Source of the DNA: Atrina japonica
Lineage: Eukaryota; Mollusca; Bivalvia; Pterioida; Pinnidae
Assembly (NCBI GenBank): GCA_030159075.1
Contig: BROG01000226.1
Span: 610,001-674,000, forward strand
Reading direction: 5' to 3'
Length of the DNA stretch: 64,000 nt
The position numbers were made by a program, and so were the translations under genes. Below are positions 12,076 through 22,626 of the stretch, in pieces (within the stretch, counting starts at the first letter, position 1; every line of letters starts with the position of its first letter). The notes below the pieces were generated by a model that was given only the letters and a program-made list of their open reading frames with translations, ran no database searches and was not told where the DNA came from.

Positions 12076-12090
12076 CAGCAATCATCCATT
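12076..12090 (-). other. COPS8: COPS8 3' UTR start and splice donor in the 3' UTR
   Basis: After the TGA, 15 nt of UTR run to CTG followed by GTAAGTATG (donor at 12075-12070), a near-consensus 5' splice site. The likely partner acceptor is at 10575-10576. A junction this close to the stop would not trigger nonsense-mediated decay by the usual 50-55 nt rule. Confidence 0.5.
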
Positions 12091-12170
12091 TCAGCTCTCT
12101 AAAAACGATACGTAATCAGTGAGGACCGACAACTGATCTTCACTTAGTAGTACTGGGTCTTTTGGTGGTT
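12091..12170 (-). CDS. COPS8: COPS8 exon 7 (last coding exon)
   Basis: Residues 166-191 and TGA: EPPKDPVLLSEDQLSVLTDY then VSFLES. Acceptor TTTTTTTCAG. The closing helix LTDYVSFLE is almost identical to the end of human CSN8. A GTAAGT donor follows 15 nt after the stop, so the 3' UTR is probably spliced. Confidence 0.95.
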
Positions 12171-15100
12171 CTGAAAAAAAGACAAGAAAATATCATTTTC
12201 ATCTGCATAAGAACGTCCATCTTAAATGACCTATCGCCAAAAGTCCGACACGACACCTTTTGGCAGACTTTTCTATTATGACATCACAATTAAATGGCCT
12301 GTCAAACACCTGTGTGACTATGACATCACAATTGAATGACGTCAAATAAGCACAGGGACAGCAATCTGTCAGACACTTGGCGATAGGTCAATTGTCTACA
12401 GCTATTGACGTTGGATACAACACATAATTTATACATATATCTTAACCCTCTAGATATTAAAGGTCAAGGTCAAATGAGGATTCATAAGTATACAAATAAT
12501 GAATAGATTAACAAATTTCTTACACATCTTTTGACTGCCTGAAGGAATTTAATATTTTCTTTAAATTCCTACTATTTTTTTCACTGTGTATGGAGATGTC
12601 AGCAGCTTTGGATTTCTGTCAATATGGTGATGATTTCTATAACAACCCATTGCTACCATGACATCAAGTCTCGGTAATAATTTTCATTCTAATGACCTGT
12701 GATTTTCACTTCTTATACAAAGCGCTTAGCAAAACAACAGTCACTTCTAAATTTTACAGTCGGTATAATATTCTTGTTTGCGGTTACTCTGTTTCACTAA
12801 GTGAAATGTTGAGTTGCCTTTTCAATGGAGGTTGTTGAGACGCCTGTACCAATTGTGATGAGGATTCATTCCTCATGATGGACTCAGGATGGGTGTGACC
12901 AGTCAACAGGGGATGCTTACCCCTCCAATGCACTTGATCCCACCTCTTGATTTCCAGAGCTCTGTGTTTGCCCATTTTTTACCGGCTTTGTACCTATATC
13001 CTGGACATCCTAAAGATTTATACTTTGGTATCCGAGATTTTTTATATTCCTATTTTACAGAGGTCTCTCCTGTATCATCAGACAGTGAATTTAACCCTTA
13101 GCTAATTCTTTATTAGGCCTACGCTTTAGTTTTTGTTTCCAATCTCATATGGGTAGGGTAGTCATGTTTTCTTTTAATGGACATTTGCTCTTCACAAACC
13201 TTTAATGTACAAGTATGCTTACATCATTGTTTGATTGTGTCCAAAAAAAGACAATGTCAAAAGACTATGGAACCATTTTTTGGCTTTTGATCAACATAAC
13301 AACTGATAATAAGTATGTTTCAGCCAAATTATTCTTACATCTGATGATCTGCCATTTTATCTGTATCATAAAAGCGGAATCTATATTTCTTTCTAAAGCA
13401 TGGGTAGGTGGGTGAATTTTTTTTATCATATAGCAATAGAAACAGCTCATAGGCCAACATTTCAGAGGCAAGGAAAAGTCTGAGAACCAGATTCATTGTT
13501 TTACTAAGCCTAATGCTACCAAATGTATCATCCAATTGAAACTTCTTTCCTGATACATATCTACAGGCAGAATCTTCTAATGACACAATGACAAATGACG
13601 AAAAGTCTGAGAACCAGATTCATTGTTTTACTAAGCCTAATGCTCCCAAATGTATCGTCTAATTGAAACGTCTTTCCTGATACATATCTACAGGCAGAAT
13701 CTTCTAGGATACACAATGACAAATGACTTGATTTGTTCTAACAATGTCACATAGAATTTAAGATGACTGACAAACCTGATTTCTTTGGTTTAATGTATCT
13801 CGAACTTCCATCAACAGTTACTTCCCATCCCTCAGCAGTCACAGCTGTCAAAATATAAAGGGAATATCAAGTATAGATCTAAGTCATTAAACATGCACAA
13901 CATGAAGATTTAGAAATGCACAGGGTAAACTGGCAAACTTCCTCACAAAATTCAGCGTGGGTTCCAGTGGGGCTAGAACCTGATCTGACCAGAAGTGAGA
14001 GACTTCATGATTCAAATCGTGATGCTTTAACGACTTGACCATGGAGGCCACCTTTTGTTGTAAATCTGGCAATACCTTATATAATAAAGGATGGTAAACC
14101 ATGTATGAGTTTGTACTAGACATCAGCACTTCAAAAAGTAACAATGTGTGTAACAGGGTCACCAAATCACTTTGGGATAAAAATTAAATTTTGGCAATAA
14201 AAAGGTGAAAAGTAAGAAAACAAAATATCTGACGATGATTATCTTAAAGAACTTCTGTATGAAAATTATAGGACCTATTTCAACAAATGCGGAGTCATTT
14301 TCTTTCTTGTTTAAAGATTGTTTTAGATAAAGATTATACCATATGCAATACATTGGAAAACTCATTACGATTTATAATCCAGGTTTGCACACTTATCCAT
14401 AAACAAAAAAAAACTCTTTTAAGGTTGAAAAGTGATTATCAATACCACGAAATGTAACTTTATGGAATTTAAGCTAAGCAATAACCTTACTATAAATAAC
14501 TATGTGACTTACTTTCTGACTCCTTTTCATTTGCAAACTTTAGACAGTTTCCCAGGGGTAGGGGGAAATTCTGCCATGATTGATTAAAACTGGCCAATGG
14601 TTTCTTGAGAGGAAGTTGAAAATGTTTAAAATTTTACAAAAAACTTATACTTTCTGTTTACTTAGGTGTCTGTGACCTTTGATCCTTGACCTTGAAAATT
14701 TATCACATAATCCTATGATAATTCCTAACAATGTTCTCATATAAACATGCATCTTTGTATACAACAAGAGACCCATGGGCCACATCGCTCACCTGAACTG
14801 TGTTGGGATCTTACAAATATGGGGATCTCAAATTTACAAATTATTTTAACACTCCTTAGGATTGGAGGAGACTTAAAAATAAATGAAATGACAAAGCTGG
14901 GAAAGATGTCAAAAACATGTCAAAAATTAGTTTTCCAATTTATTCCAAAAACAGGAAACTGAATCATGCATCCATAAAAATCACTCAGATGCAATTAGTT
15001 TTTCAATCCATGCAGCAGTTCTGGAGAAGATTTTTAAAGAGAGGTACCCCCAGGCCTATTTTGCCCCATCCTGGATCCACCCCTGGGCCGATCTGGCCGA

Positions 15101-18100
15101 AATGGACAAACTTGGTAGAGGACCTTGAGTACTTACTTCCTATAAAATTTCATCAAAATCCCTTCAGCGGTTTTGGAGAAGAAGTCGAAAATGTGGTAAA
15201 TTACATCCCCACCCACTTTCATTTTTGCAGTCTTAAAAAATTAATAACATGTTGATGAAAAAACTTATATTTTCTGTTTATTTAGATGCCTATGACCTTT
15301 AATCCCATGATCATGAAACTTTTTCATAAAGTTAGATAATTCCTAATAATACAAAAAGTCCATAGTTTGAGTTAATAAGCTATTTGTATAAAACTACCCT
15401 ATGCCATTTAAAGTACTCCCTCATGGCTTGTTTATGAACAAATTTTGTTTTTATTCACAAACTCTGTAGATACTGAATTAATAATTATGCACACCAAACT
15501 TGAAAGAAATCTGATCATTGATTCATGAGACGATTTTTGACACTGTACCAAGTTTTGGCCCTTTTTGGGTCCTCTTTTTGTGTCCTAGCTCCTTTTCATT
15601 CACTCAGGTGACCTAGATTATTGAAAACACTGCAACAGTATGAAATACCTTGAACTGCTTCATCTGCAGACATTCCCATGAAAAATGCCAGCTCTTCTGC
15701 CTTTATTGAAGAATATGCCTGTGATACTAGGGTTCCAGCCCTCCTCCTTGTCACCTCTAGGTGAGACACAAAAAAGAGACAAATGATAGTGCCTCATTTA
15801 CATTACAAGAATACACCAATAAAATTAAAAACCGATCTCTTATCAATCCCATTTTCTGCTACGTTACATAGATGATCTAATGATTCCCACTATGGGGTCA
15901 CATGCAAGTGACCATGTACATGTAGATGTGATCAATCAATGAAATTGTAGCTCATGTAATCTTTAAAGTTTATCGACTAGTAAAGGGATGTACACAACAC
16001 TGAACACACAAAATCTGGAAGCAGAGAATTCCTTTCATAACCCTGGATAGGATAATTATCAAATATGCTCCATATGAATTCTGCAGACTAATATGTCATA
16101 AAATTATAATACATATATGTCACAGAATCAGAAGACATGTATGTCATAGAATTATAATACATATATGTCAAAGAATTATAATACATATATGTCAAAGAAT
16201 TATAATACATATACAGTAAAACCTGCTATAGCGGCCACCTCTATATAAGGATCACCTGTCTATAAAGGCCAGTTTTGAAAATCCCTATGAATACTTCAAC
16301 TAAATTGAACCTGTGTACAGGGTCACCTCAGAAAGGTCAATATTCTTTGTCCATTGAATTGGCCCCTATATACAGGTTTTACTGTATGTCAAAAAATTAT
16401 AATACATATATGTCACAGAATCAGAAGACATGTATGTCATAGAATTATAATACATATGTGTCAAAGAATTATAATACATATATGTCAAAGAATTATAATA
16501 CATATATGTCAAAAAATTATAATACATATATGTCACAGAATCATAAAATATATATGTCACAGAATGAATAGACATACATGTCATTCACATTTAGCAGACA
16601 TATCAACAGAAGAAGCAGCTAAACCTCAAACATCCTTTTTAACCGAACACCAGGGTGATACCATAAGTTCCCATTGACTTTATTAGGCAAGCTAATAATT
16701 GCATTCCCAGTGAAGACTCAAAAGTATGAAAATGGGATAAAGCCTCTACAACACTTTGAATTCTTCATAAGAATCCATGCAAAAAATTGATGAACTAAAA
16801 TAGAGCTTTGAATTAATTAATTGACTATCTGTGAAGGAGCACTTATAAGTTGCCATGGTAACCCATTATCTAATTCAGTGACAAAATGTTAACATACAGG
16901 TTCATAATGCAATGAATGAAATTTTTCTGCAAACAGAAACATTTACCAATAATGAAAGAAAAAAATATCAAAATATGAAATCTGTAAAAGCTTACCTTTC
17001 AAAAACTTTCTTATTTTAATACAAAACATCCATTCTTAATATATGATTTGATTTTAATCCTTCAAATTGTGACCGGCAATGATTTTGAATGAGTTTGAAA
17101 GAATGTCCTTCGGAACATTTTAAAGAAAAACCCACATACCTAGTAATGCATCCATCACTGGTTTGATGCTCTCTGGCCATTCTTTTTTCAGTCCTTCATA
17201 TATCCCTGGGTAGTCTCTCTGCCATAACTTTTGTCCTATGTTCCAGATATTTGCCAATTCTGCATTCGTCTAAAAGAAATGCGGTTATTACAAATTGTTT
17301 GATTGTTGTTTTAAATTCCCAAAGAATTTTTCACTTCTATGGCAGACCATTTTCTGTAGTTTTCACAAGGCAAATATTCACCCCCATTCCCAATGCAACA
17401 TACATGTGTTTTTTCCCTATTTGATGATGAGAATTCCCAAATTGGTGAATAAAACATGACACAACCGCAAGGAAAAATGAATTACTGCAGGAGGAAATGC
17501 ATCGAAAATGAAGATTCCATTACATTTATATACACATGTACAAACTATTTACCACAATTTGGCACAAATTCAAATTAAAATTCCCAACTTCATTTTCCCA
17601 TAATCACCAGTTTTAGGTGAAGGGTTTTCCTGCCCTCCAGAAACAGGGGCCTGTACTTTTCCATTTGGAATTTTTGTGATATTTTCCACAAATTTGAAAA
17701 AATATGGCAGCATAAGAAATATATCTTTTCACATTGGGAATAGGTCTGGTAACCGAAATAGTACTGTAATACATTCTTTATTAATAATTTGAACCCTAAA
17801 GACCATAAAAGACTGGGGCCCGTTTTACGAAAGGCCAAAAGTCCTAAATCCTAAGTCTTAGTCCTAATTGTCATGGAACTGACCCATCAGCGATGCGTTG
17901 CCATGGTAGTTAGTACTAAAAGTTAAGATTTAGGACTTACAACCTTTGGTAAAACGGGCCCCTGGTCTAAAACATTTACGATAAGCATACTATCTAGATA
18001 CTTAGGGTAAAAGAGTGAAAGGAATATTAACTCACACTTTTAACTGCCTGTGGTATTCTTTTCCACAGAAACTTTGCATTGCATCTGAAAAAAAAGATCC

Positions 18101-20882
18101 TATGATAATTCTTGGCATTGAATTACATTTTATAGATTCAATAAGTATTGCTATGATACAATAGCACATACATAAACAAGCAACAAATGGGCAACAAGAA
18201 TATTCTTATATATATTATATATATATATTCATAAAACTCTCTCCTTTAGAAAATAAATGTAAGTTTGAAAATAGAATTGTGCTGATATGGTCACATTTAA
18301 ACTTTAAATGAAAAGTTATACACGTGATTAGTAAAATTCATGAATTAAAATAAAGATTGCTTGTTGCTTAAGAATAATAATTTGACAAAAAGTGAAATGT
18401 GATATCTGAGTTAGTTTACAATTTGGATGGATAATAAGAATAACTAGTTCTCAGATTGTCTGAAAGAAATATCATTAATTCTTCCATATTGTATTAACTA
18501 CTTTACTGCTTGTAACATTGGTTTAAATTAGAATATCCTGATTATATGTACATGTATATAAAAAAGAAAAACATTCTACAGCCAGTTTAATTTTCTTGAA
18601 ATTTCAATTGCCCACTGTATACACCCAAAATATGGATCATAAAACTGGCCTGTAAAACTGAATTTGTGGACCTGTACTTCCCTCATATATTCTTCAATGT
18701 GTGTTAGTTTCCATGCTATGAAGGCAGGTTTCAATCATTTGTTTAGTTGTCCAAGACAAGTCCATTTTGTGATGGACAAGTCCATTTTGTGATGGACAAA
18801 TAAGCTGTAGATGTTACTTCTCACTTGTCCAAAAGGACAAGTAAAATTGTTGAAGACAAAAATTAATTCAAAAAAAGATTGTACTTCTTTAAACACAAAA
18901 TATCTCCTCATCAACCCCTGAAAAAACTATGGACTCTTCTGTAAATCAGTGACTTAGATCAATCCAAATGTGTCTTTAGGGGTGAATGAGTTAAATGTTA
19001 CATTTGATTTTTGCATTCTGACAAGCAGATTTCAATACTACCGTAAATTGGGATGTTTTGGCGTCGCTAAAATTTGGCCAGTTTGGTCATAAAATGAAGG
19101 GTTTTTTTTTTTTTATTTAAATTTTGGACATATATGTTTATATCACATTTAGATTTGGCCTACCATCGCAACTCGGTCTTGTCGAACATTCACAGTGTTT
19201 GAAATATCAAAATATTAGAAATTACCGTTAGAATAATTAGAATTGATGTGTCCCATGGTACTTAATTAAGATTAATGTCCACAGTGTTATTTTATAAACC
19301 CATTGTTATTCTATAAAACACTAAAACTTTTTTAAAAAGAACCGATAGGAACATTGTGTACATATTTTGGACGTTTTACTTTTGGCCATTTTAATAGGGT
19401 GGTCAAATCTGCCAAAATTAAACAATGGCAAAAACATCCCAATATACAGTACTTGTCCTGCTCAAAAAGTGGAAATTTTTATGATTGTTGACCTCTAGAA
19501 GGTGATTTGATTCATGCAAGTAGATGATTCAAAGTTCATTAACTTTAGTTTCAAATACTCACGTTTCATTGTGTAGTAAATAAATGGCTAAGAGTTGTCC
19601 ATATATTTGTGGTGATGCCACACCACCCGCAGACTGCAAAGAAAATGAAATGAAATGTAAACAAAAGGCCAAAAAGGTAGAGGCGACTACTGAGGCCAAA
19701 AAAAAAATATATATATGTGTGTTTCTGGTTACATGTCCCCAAAAATTAGGGTAAATAGGTCAGCAAACACTTTCTTTTTCTACACAAAGTATACTTATTT
19801 ACAAATAATTCTGACATTGTATAAAATACGGACATTTTAATCAAACATCAAAATGATTTAATGTGTTATACATTATATGTATAATTGACAGTAAATTTCT
19901 CCAGAATAAAATTTGAAGAAAAGATCAAGGTATAACAAAGAAGGTATTTTACTATTTTTATTTTTCTGTCTCATTCTTCAATGCTATCCCTGTGTATGTG
20001 TTGGAGTTATTTACTCAAAGGGATGGTTCACCATTTTGACAAGTTTTGTTTAAAACAATTATTATAATTCCCAGAATCTATTTCGAAAATTTTATATTAT
20101 TCTGACAAGAAATAACCGAGATACAGCCGTTTTACAACAATAAAATTACAGCTATAGGAAGTGGCCATGTTGTTCTTCCAACACTCAAAAAACACAGTGC
20201 CCTCTGTTGTTTGTGACGTAGGCTACACCATTATTTTCATATACACCATGTGCGTACATGCTTATAGATTCCAAATCACATTTTATTCCACAAATTATAT
20301 TAAAATGTCAGGTTTCCAATTTTAAAAAGTCAAGTTAAATGGTAAAGAAATAAAAGTTTTAAAATCCTGATTTTGTTATAAATAATTATTGATTGGATCC
20401 TTTTTGTATGAATTAAAAAGTCTAGATCTACCCAGAGACATGTTTAGCGCGTGTCTGGTCTACCCTAGTAGGCTAGTAATGTCGGGATTTATTAATATAT
20501 TTGTATGTTTTGATTTCATTGTAGGGTTGAGGATTCCGAAATATATGTAAATTAAACTTGATTAAATTTCAATTAAACTTAAATTGTTGTTTTTTGAGAC
20601 TTGACCAATACACCAATGAATACATATTGTATATTGAAAAAACAAATATTCAATACGTATTGTATCGAAAAATTTTCAATCAATGCACAGCCCTAGTGAA
20701 ACCAGTGGAAACGAACGTGAATTAAAATTAATATAATGGGCACTATAGATAGGGCTTAAACAAATGCATTGTTATGACAGGGATATCGTTTCATATTTAA
20801 ATTCGAATGTTACTTCGAGCTCTTGTTGCTCCAGATCAGTTTGCATCTTGCAATAGTCGGGTACTACTACATCGGTCGCCAT
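12091..20882 (-). CDS. COPS8: COP9 signalosome subunit 8 (CSN8), complete, 7 coding exons
   Basis: Joined coding segments, in transcript order: 20882-20814, 19633-19563, 18084-18036, 17269-17140, 15756-15649, 13844-13776, 12170-12091. They total 576 nt, giving 191 residues plus TGA; human CSN8 is 209. CSN8 is the small PCI subunit of the COP9 signalosome, the nuclear/cytosolic complex that removes NEDD8 from cullins. Every junction is GT-AG and phases match (0,2,0,1,1,1). Recognisable family landmarks are the N-terminal QELE, the GGVASPQIYGQLLAIYLLHN helix pair, AKFLWKRIPQAVKS, WNIGQKLWQRDYPGIY, the winged-helix stretch TRRRAGTLVSQAYSSI, and the C-terminal helix LTDYVSFLE. The PCI domain covers roughly residues 60-165. 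The start is the ATG in CAATATGGCG, because it gives the family-like N-terminus; an upstream in-frame ATG at 20963 would add an unlikely leader. Introns contain several miniature elements and tandem duplications, but no exon is disrupted. Confidence 0.97.
12228..12389. mobile_element. 162-bp inverted-repeat element in COPS8 intron 6
   Basis: Ends GACCTATCGCCAAAAGTC and GACACTTGGCGATAGGTC are inverted copies, with internal tandem TATGACATCACAATT. It ends 58 bp upstream (transcript sense) of COPS8 exon 7. Confidence 0.75.
13474..13727. repeat. 127-bp tandem duplication in COPS8 intron 6
   Basis: AAAAGTCTGAGAACCAGATT starts both 13474 and 13601. The copies differ at only a few positions, so the duplication is young. 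It lies about 50 bp downstream of exon 6 in transcript sense. Confidence 0.95.
13776..13844 (-). CDS. COPS8: COPS8 exon 6
   Basis: Residues 143-165 plus one base, AVTAEGWEVTVDG then SSRYIKPKKS. Acceptor TTTTGACAG, donor GTTTGT. It matches the EQGW...MVLPRKP segment of human CSN8. A 127-bp tandem duplication lies about 50 bp into the following intron. Confidence 0.95.
13915..14065 (-). mobile_element. SINE-like repeat, copy 2
   Basis: Minus strand: GCATCACGATTTGAATCATG, AAGTCTCTCACTTCTGGTCA, then GGTTCTAGCCCCACTGG (B-box-like) and GTTTGCCAGTTTACCCTG. Same family as 59058-59258. Confidence 0.65.
14757..15615. mobile_element. Dispersed repeat with CTCACCTGA / TCAGGTGA ends
   Basis: Begins CAAGAGACCCATGGGCCACA followed by TCGCTCACCTGAAC and ends CATTCACTCAGGTGACCTAG. 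Internal text (TTTTGCCCCATCCTGGATCC, TTCAGCGGTTTTGGAGAAGA) is shared, inverted, with 39600-40660. The 112-codon plus-strand frame is not a gene. Confidence 0.7.
15649..15756 (-). CDS. COPS8: COPS8 exon 5
   Basis: Residues 107-142 plus one base. Acceptor CTCACCTAG, donor GTATTT. It encodes EVTRRRAGTLVSQAYSSI and MGMSADEAVQ, the winged-helix part of the PCI domain. Confidence 0.96.
16090..16565. repeat. 24-bp tandem array in COPS8 intron 4
   Basis: Unit ATATGTCAAAGAATTATAAT plus ACAT, about a dozen copies, split by an inserted element at 16214-16384. Frames on both strands follow the eight-codon period and are artefacts. Confidence 0.95.
16214..16384. mobile_element. 171-bp TA-inserting MITE nested in the 24-bp array
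   Basis: Perfect ends CAGTAAAACCTG and CAGGTTTTACTG, flanked by TA on both sides (16212-16213, 16385-16386). Removing the element and one TA restores the array unit CATATATGTCAAA exactly, showing a TA target-site duplication of Tc1/mariner type. Confidence 0.92.
17140..17269 (-). CDS. COPS8: COPS8 exon 4
   Basis: Residues 64-106 plus one base. Acceptor TTTCTTTTAG, donor GTATGT. It holds WNIGQKLWQRDYPGIYEGL and WPESIKPVMDALL, helices of the PCI domain. Confidence 0.96.
17815..17962. mobile_element. 148-bp MITE with GGGGCCCGTTTTAC ends, COPS8 intron 3
   Basis: GGGGCCCGTTTTACGAAAGG at the left and CCTTTGGTAAAACGGGCCCC at the right. Related to 55815-56166. Confidence 0.85.
18036..18084 (-). CDS. 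COPS8: COPS8 exon 3
   Basis: Residues 47-63, TCNAKFLWKRIPQAVKS. Acceptor TTTTTTCAG, donor GTGAGT. LWKRIP is a CSN8 signature. Confidence 0.95.
18906..18994. mobile_element. TTAACTCATT-family miniature element, copy 2
   Basis: Same core as copy 1 (GACTCTTCTGTAAATCAGTG...CAAATGTGTCTTTAGGGGTG) with end GAATGAGTTAA. In COPS8 intron 2. Confidence 0.7.
19041..19449. mobile_element. 409-bp MITE, TA flanks, COPS8 intron 2
   Basis: CCGTAAATTGGGATGTTTTG at the left and AACATCCCAATATACAG at the right are inverted; TA at 19039-19040 and 19450-19451. Interior contains mirrored TTTTGGCGTC / GGTGGTCAAATCTGCC text. Confidence 0.8.
19563..19633 (-). CDS. COPS8: COPS8 exon 2
   Basis: Residues 24-46 plus two bases of codon 47. 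Acceptor TTTCTTTGCAG, donor GTGAGT. It encodes SAGGVASPQIYGQLLAIYLL and HNE, nearly colinear with human CSN8. Confidence 0.95.
20015..20250. repeat. Dispersed repeat fragment, COPS8 intron 1
   Basis: GGGATGGTTCACCATTTTGA to GTGACGTAGGCTACACC. The composition (CAGTGCCCTCTG, GTGACGTAGGCTAC) looks like a common dispersed element; family unknown. Confidence 0.35.
20814..20882 (-). CDS. COPS8: COPS8 exon 1 (coding part)
   Basis: Residues 1-23, MATDVVVPDYCKMQ through QELE. It ends GAGCTCGAA before donor GTAACA, phase 0. The QELE motif aligns with human CSN8 NQELE. The 5' UTR end cannot be seen. Confidence 0.9.
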
Positions 20883-21097
20883 ATTGTCTACGACTGTCAC
20901 GCAGTTAATAAACAAAAATAGGACAAGGATCTGGGACGATATAGATAAACGGATGTACAACACAAAATGTGTAATTGGCTATGTTAAAAGAAATAGTAAA
21001 TGCGTGAATATATTTGATACAGACGTATTTCCTTGAAAAAAAAGAACGGTCTTATATGAAGATTAAAAGCCATATTCATGAATCTTTGCAAAAAAGT

Positions 21098-21125
21098 GGG
21101 GGGGGGGGGCTAAGCCCCCCCCTAG

Positions 21126-21156
<31 letters not shown>
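21098..21156. repeat. G-run and poly-C tract with a short hairpin
   Basis: A run of ten or so G, then CTAAGCCCCCCCCTAG, then more than 30 C. The G-run can pair with the C-runs, and the minus strand could form a G-quadruplex. Length is likely polymorphic or mis-assembled. The flank GGCTCCGACGCCTATG suggests a dispersed repeat. Confidence 0.85.
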
Positions 21157-21157
<1 letters not shown>

Positions 21158-21799
21158 CTCCGACGCCTATGTATGTCTTTTGTAAATTCGATTTTAATAC
21201 TAAGTTACACATGCATCGAACGTGATAAGGGGCACAAAATATGGACACTCAATGCTATTATATGGTCGGGAAGAAATTATCTCCAGAAATTCGTTTTCCC
21301 GAGACCAGATACAGAAGATAAAATTGATAACAATGCATTTAAGTGTTTCTACGATATCCATTTTGGTCTGTTATTGTCGACCTCGAAGAGTTCCCGCGAT
21401 TCTGTTTTATCTGGTGAAAAACGAACTACATGTACTTCGTTTTCCCGAGGTAATTTTTATTTGGTGAAAAAATACCAGTTTGACGCTAGCCCGCAATTCT
21501 CAACCTGCAATTCGATTTACCGAACTTTCAGCCCGCATTTCTACTTAAGCCTGTATTTCACTTATGGGTGTGTTCGAGATATGTCCTTGTGTAAACTAGA
21601 GTCAAACAGGAAGATGCTTTTCTTCATCATTCTTTCCTCAGTTTACACACTCGTCGGAACAGAATGCATATTGCCGGGGTTGGGTGTTTAAGAATACAAC
21701 ACTGAGATTATTATTGACCTGTCGCAGACGACAAGAAATTATTTTTGTGTCACAACAATACAATTTGAACTATGAAACTTACACAAATAACAAAAGAGG

Positions 21800-22470
21800 A
21801 CTACCTTGATTTGGGACAGACTGTCTTATATAGTGTTCTACGGGTCATGGGGATTTAGACTATATCTTGATTTTAGGCCAGTTTCCATACTGGACTAACC
21901 TTTCATAGTAGTAAATATTCTAGTGTAGCCTGAGCGAACCTGTAAAATTAGCACAAATCGCAAATATCTCAAATGGTAGTACCTCATTTCGGGAGTTCTA
22001 TGCGTGTAGGAGATTCGGACTATACCTTAATTTCACGTGTAGCGGTGCAGAGGGTATCGGTCCGGATAGCTCAGTTGGTAAGAGCGTCCTGTTAGTGTTA
22101 GGAAGGTCCTGGGTTGAAGTCAATTCCTGGTCTGGCCGCACATTTTTCCTCGCCTACTACATCTGGCGCCCAACTAAATAATTCACGAAGGTGTGTAAAG
22201 AGTCTCGTTGATTTCTGGAGTCAGAAATCTTGTTAAGAGGAAAGAGTGTAGCGGTGCAGAGGGTATCGGCCCGGATAGCTCAGTTGGTAAGAGCGTCATG
22301 CTAGTGTTAGGAAAGTCCTAGTTTCTCTTCCTGGTCTGGCCGCACATTTTTGTTTTGCCTGTTACACGCGTTTGCATCCTGGGCTAACCTCTCATAGTAA
22401 TCCCATAGTGGAAAATATTCTAGTATAGTCTGGGTGGACCTTTGAAATTCGAATAAATAGCAATTGTCAC
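21800..22470. repeat. Ancient tandem duplication, second copy interrupted by the TRIM
   Basis: 21835-21960 (GTTCTACGGG...GGATTTAGACTATATCTTGA...ACTGGACTAACC...AATATTCTAGTGTAG) is paralogous to 21998-22037 plus 22367-22480 (GTTCTATGCG...GATTCGGACTATACCTTAAT // CCTGGGCTAACC...AATATTCTAGTATAG). The first copy shows the empty site. Confidence 0.7.
22038..22366 (+). mobile_element. Miniature LTR element (TRIM-like), family B, copy 1
   Basis: LTR1 22038-22161 (TGTAGCGGTGCAGAGG...CCTACTACA), two spacer bases, then primer-site-like TGGCGCCCAAC at 22164-22174, and 85 bp of internal non-coding DNA. The purine tract AAGAGGAAAGAG (22235-22246) leads into LTR2 22247-22366 (TGTAGCGG...CTGTTACA). Each LTR carries a tRNA-like module: A box TAGCTCAGTTGG (22067-22078 in LTR1) and anticodon-arm-like TCCTG/TAGGA enclosing a seven-base loop with AGT (Thr). 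The B box is degenerate here but intact in copy 2. Flanks CACG / CGCG are an imperfect 4-bp duplication. Total 329 bp. Confidence 0.75.
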
Positions 22471-22506
22471 AAATAAGGTACTCCATTTCGGGAAGCTTTA
22501 TCACTG

Positions 22507-22510
<4 letters not shown>

Positions 22511-22576
<66 letters not shown>
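22511..22576. repeat. (AG)n microsatellite, about 33 units
   Basis: Uninterrupted AG/GA. Frames of Ser-Leu or Arg-Glu repeats across it are artefacts. Confidence 0.98.
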
Positions 22577-22578
<2 letters not shown>

Positions 22579-22626
22579 GTATATATTTCACGATGAATAT
22601 TTCTCAATTGCGTTTTTCCGATGTTA

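Noticed and set aside
16354..16677. 107-codon frame with ICHRIII repeats
   Set aside because: Eight-codon period of the 24-bp array.
21014..21691. 225-codon plus-strand open frame
   Set aside because: It runs through the poly-C tract (a proline run), has no recognisable domain or splice context, and lies directly upstream of COPS8.
22060..22345. Simple tandem tRNA-SINE dimer
   Set aside because: The TG...CA repeat ends, the primer site directly after repeat 1, the purine tract before repeat 2 and the AAGTG duplication around the sister copy fit an LTR element better. A SINE origin of the tRNA module is still possible.
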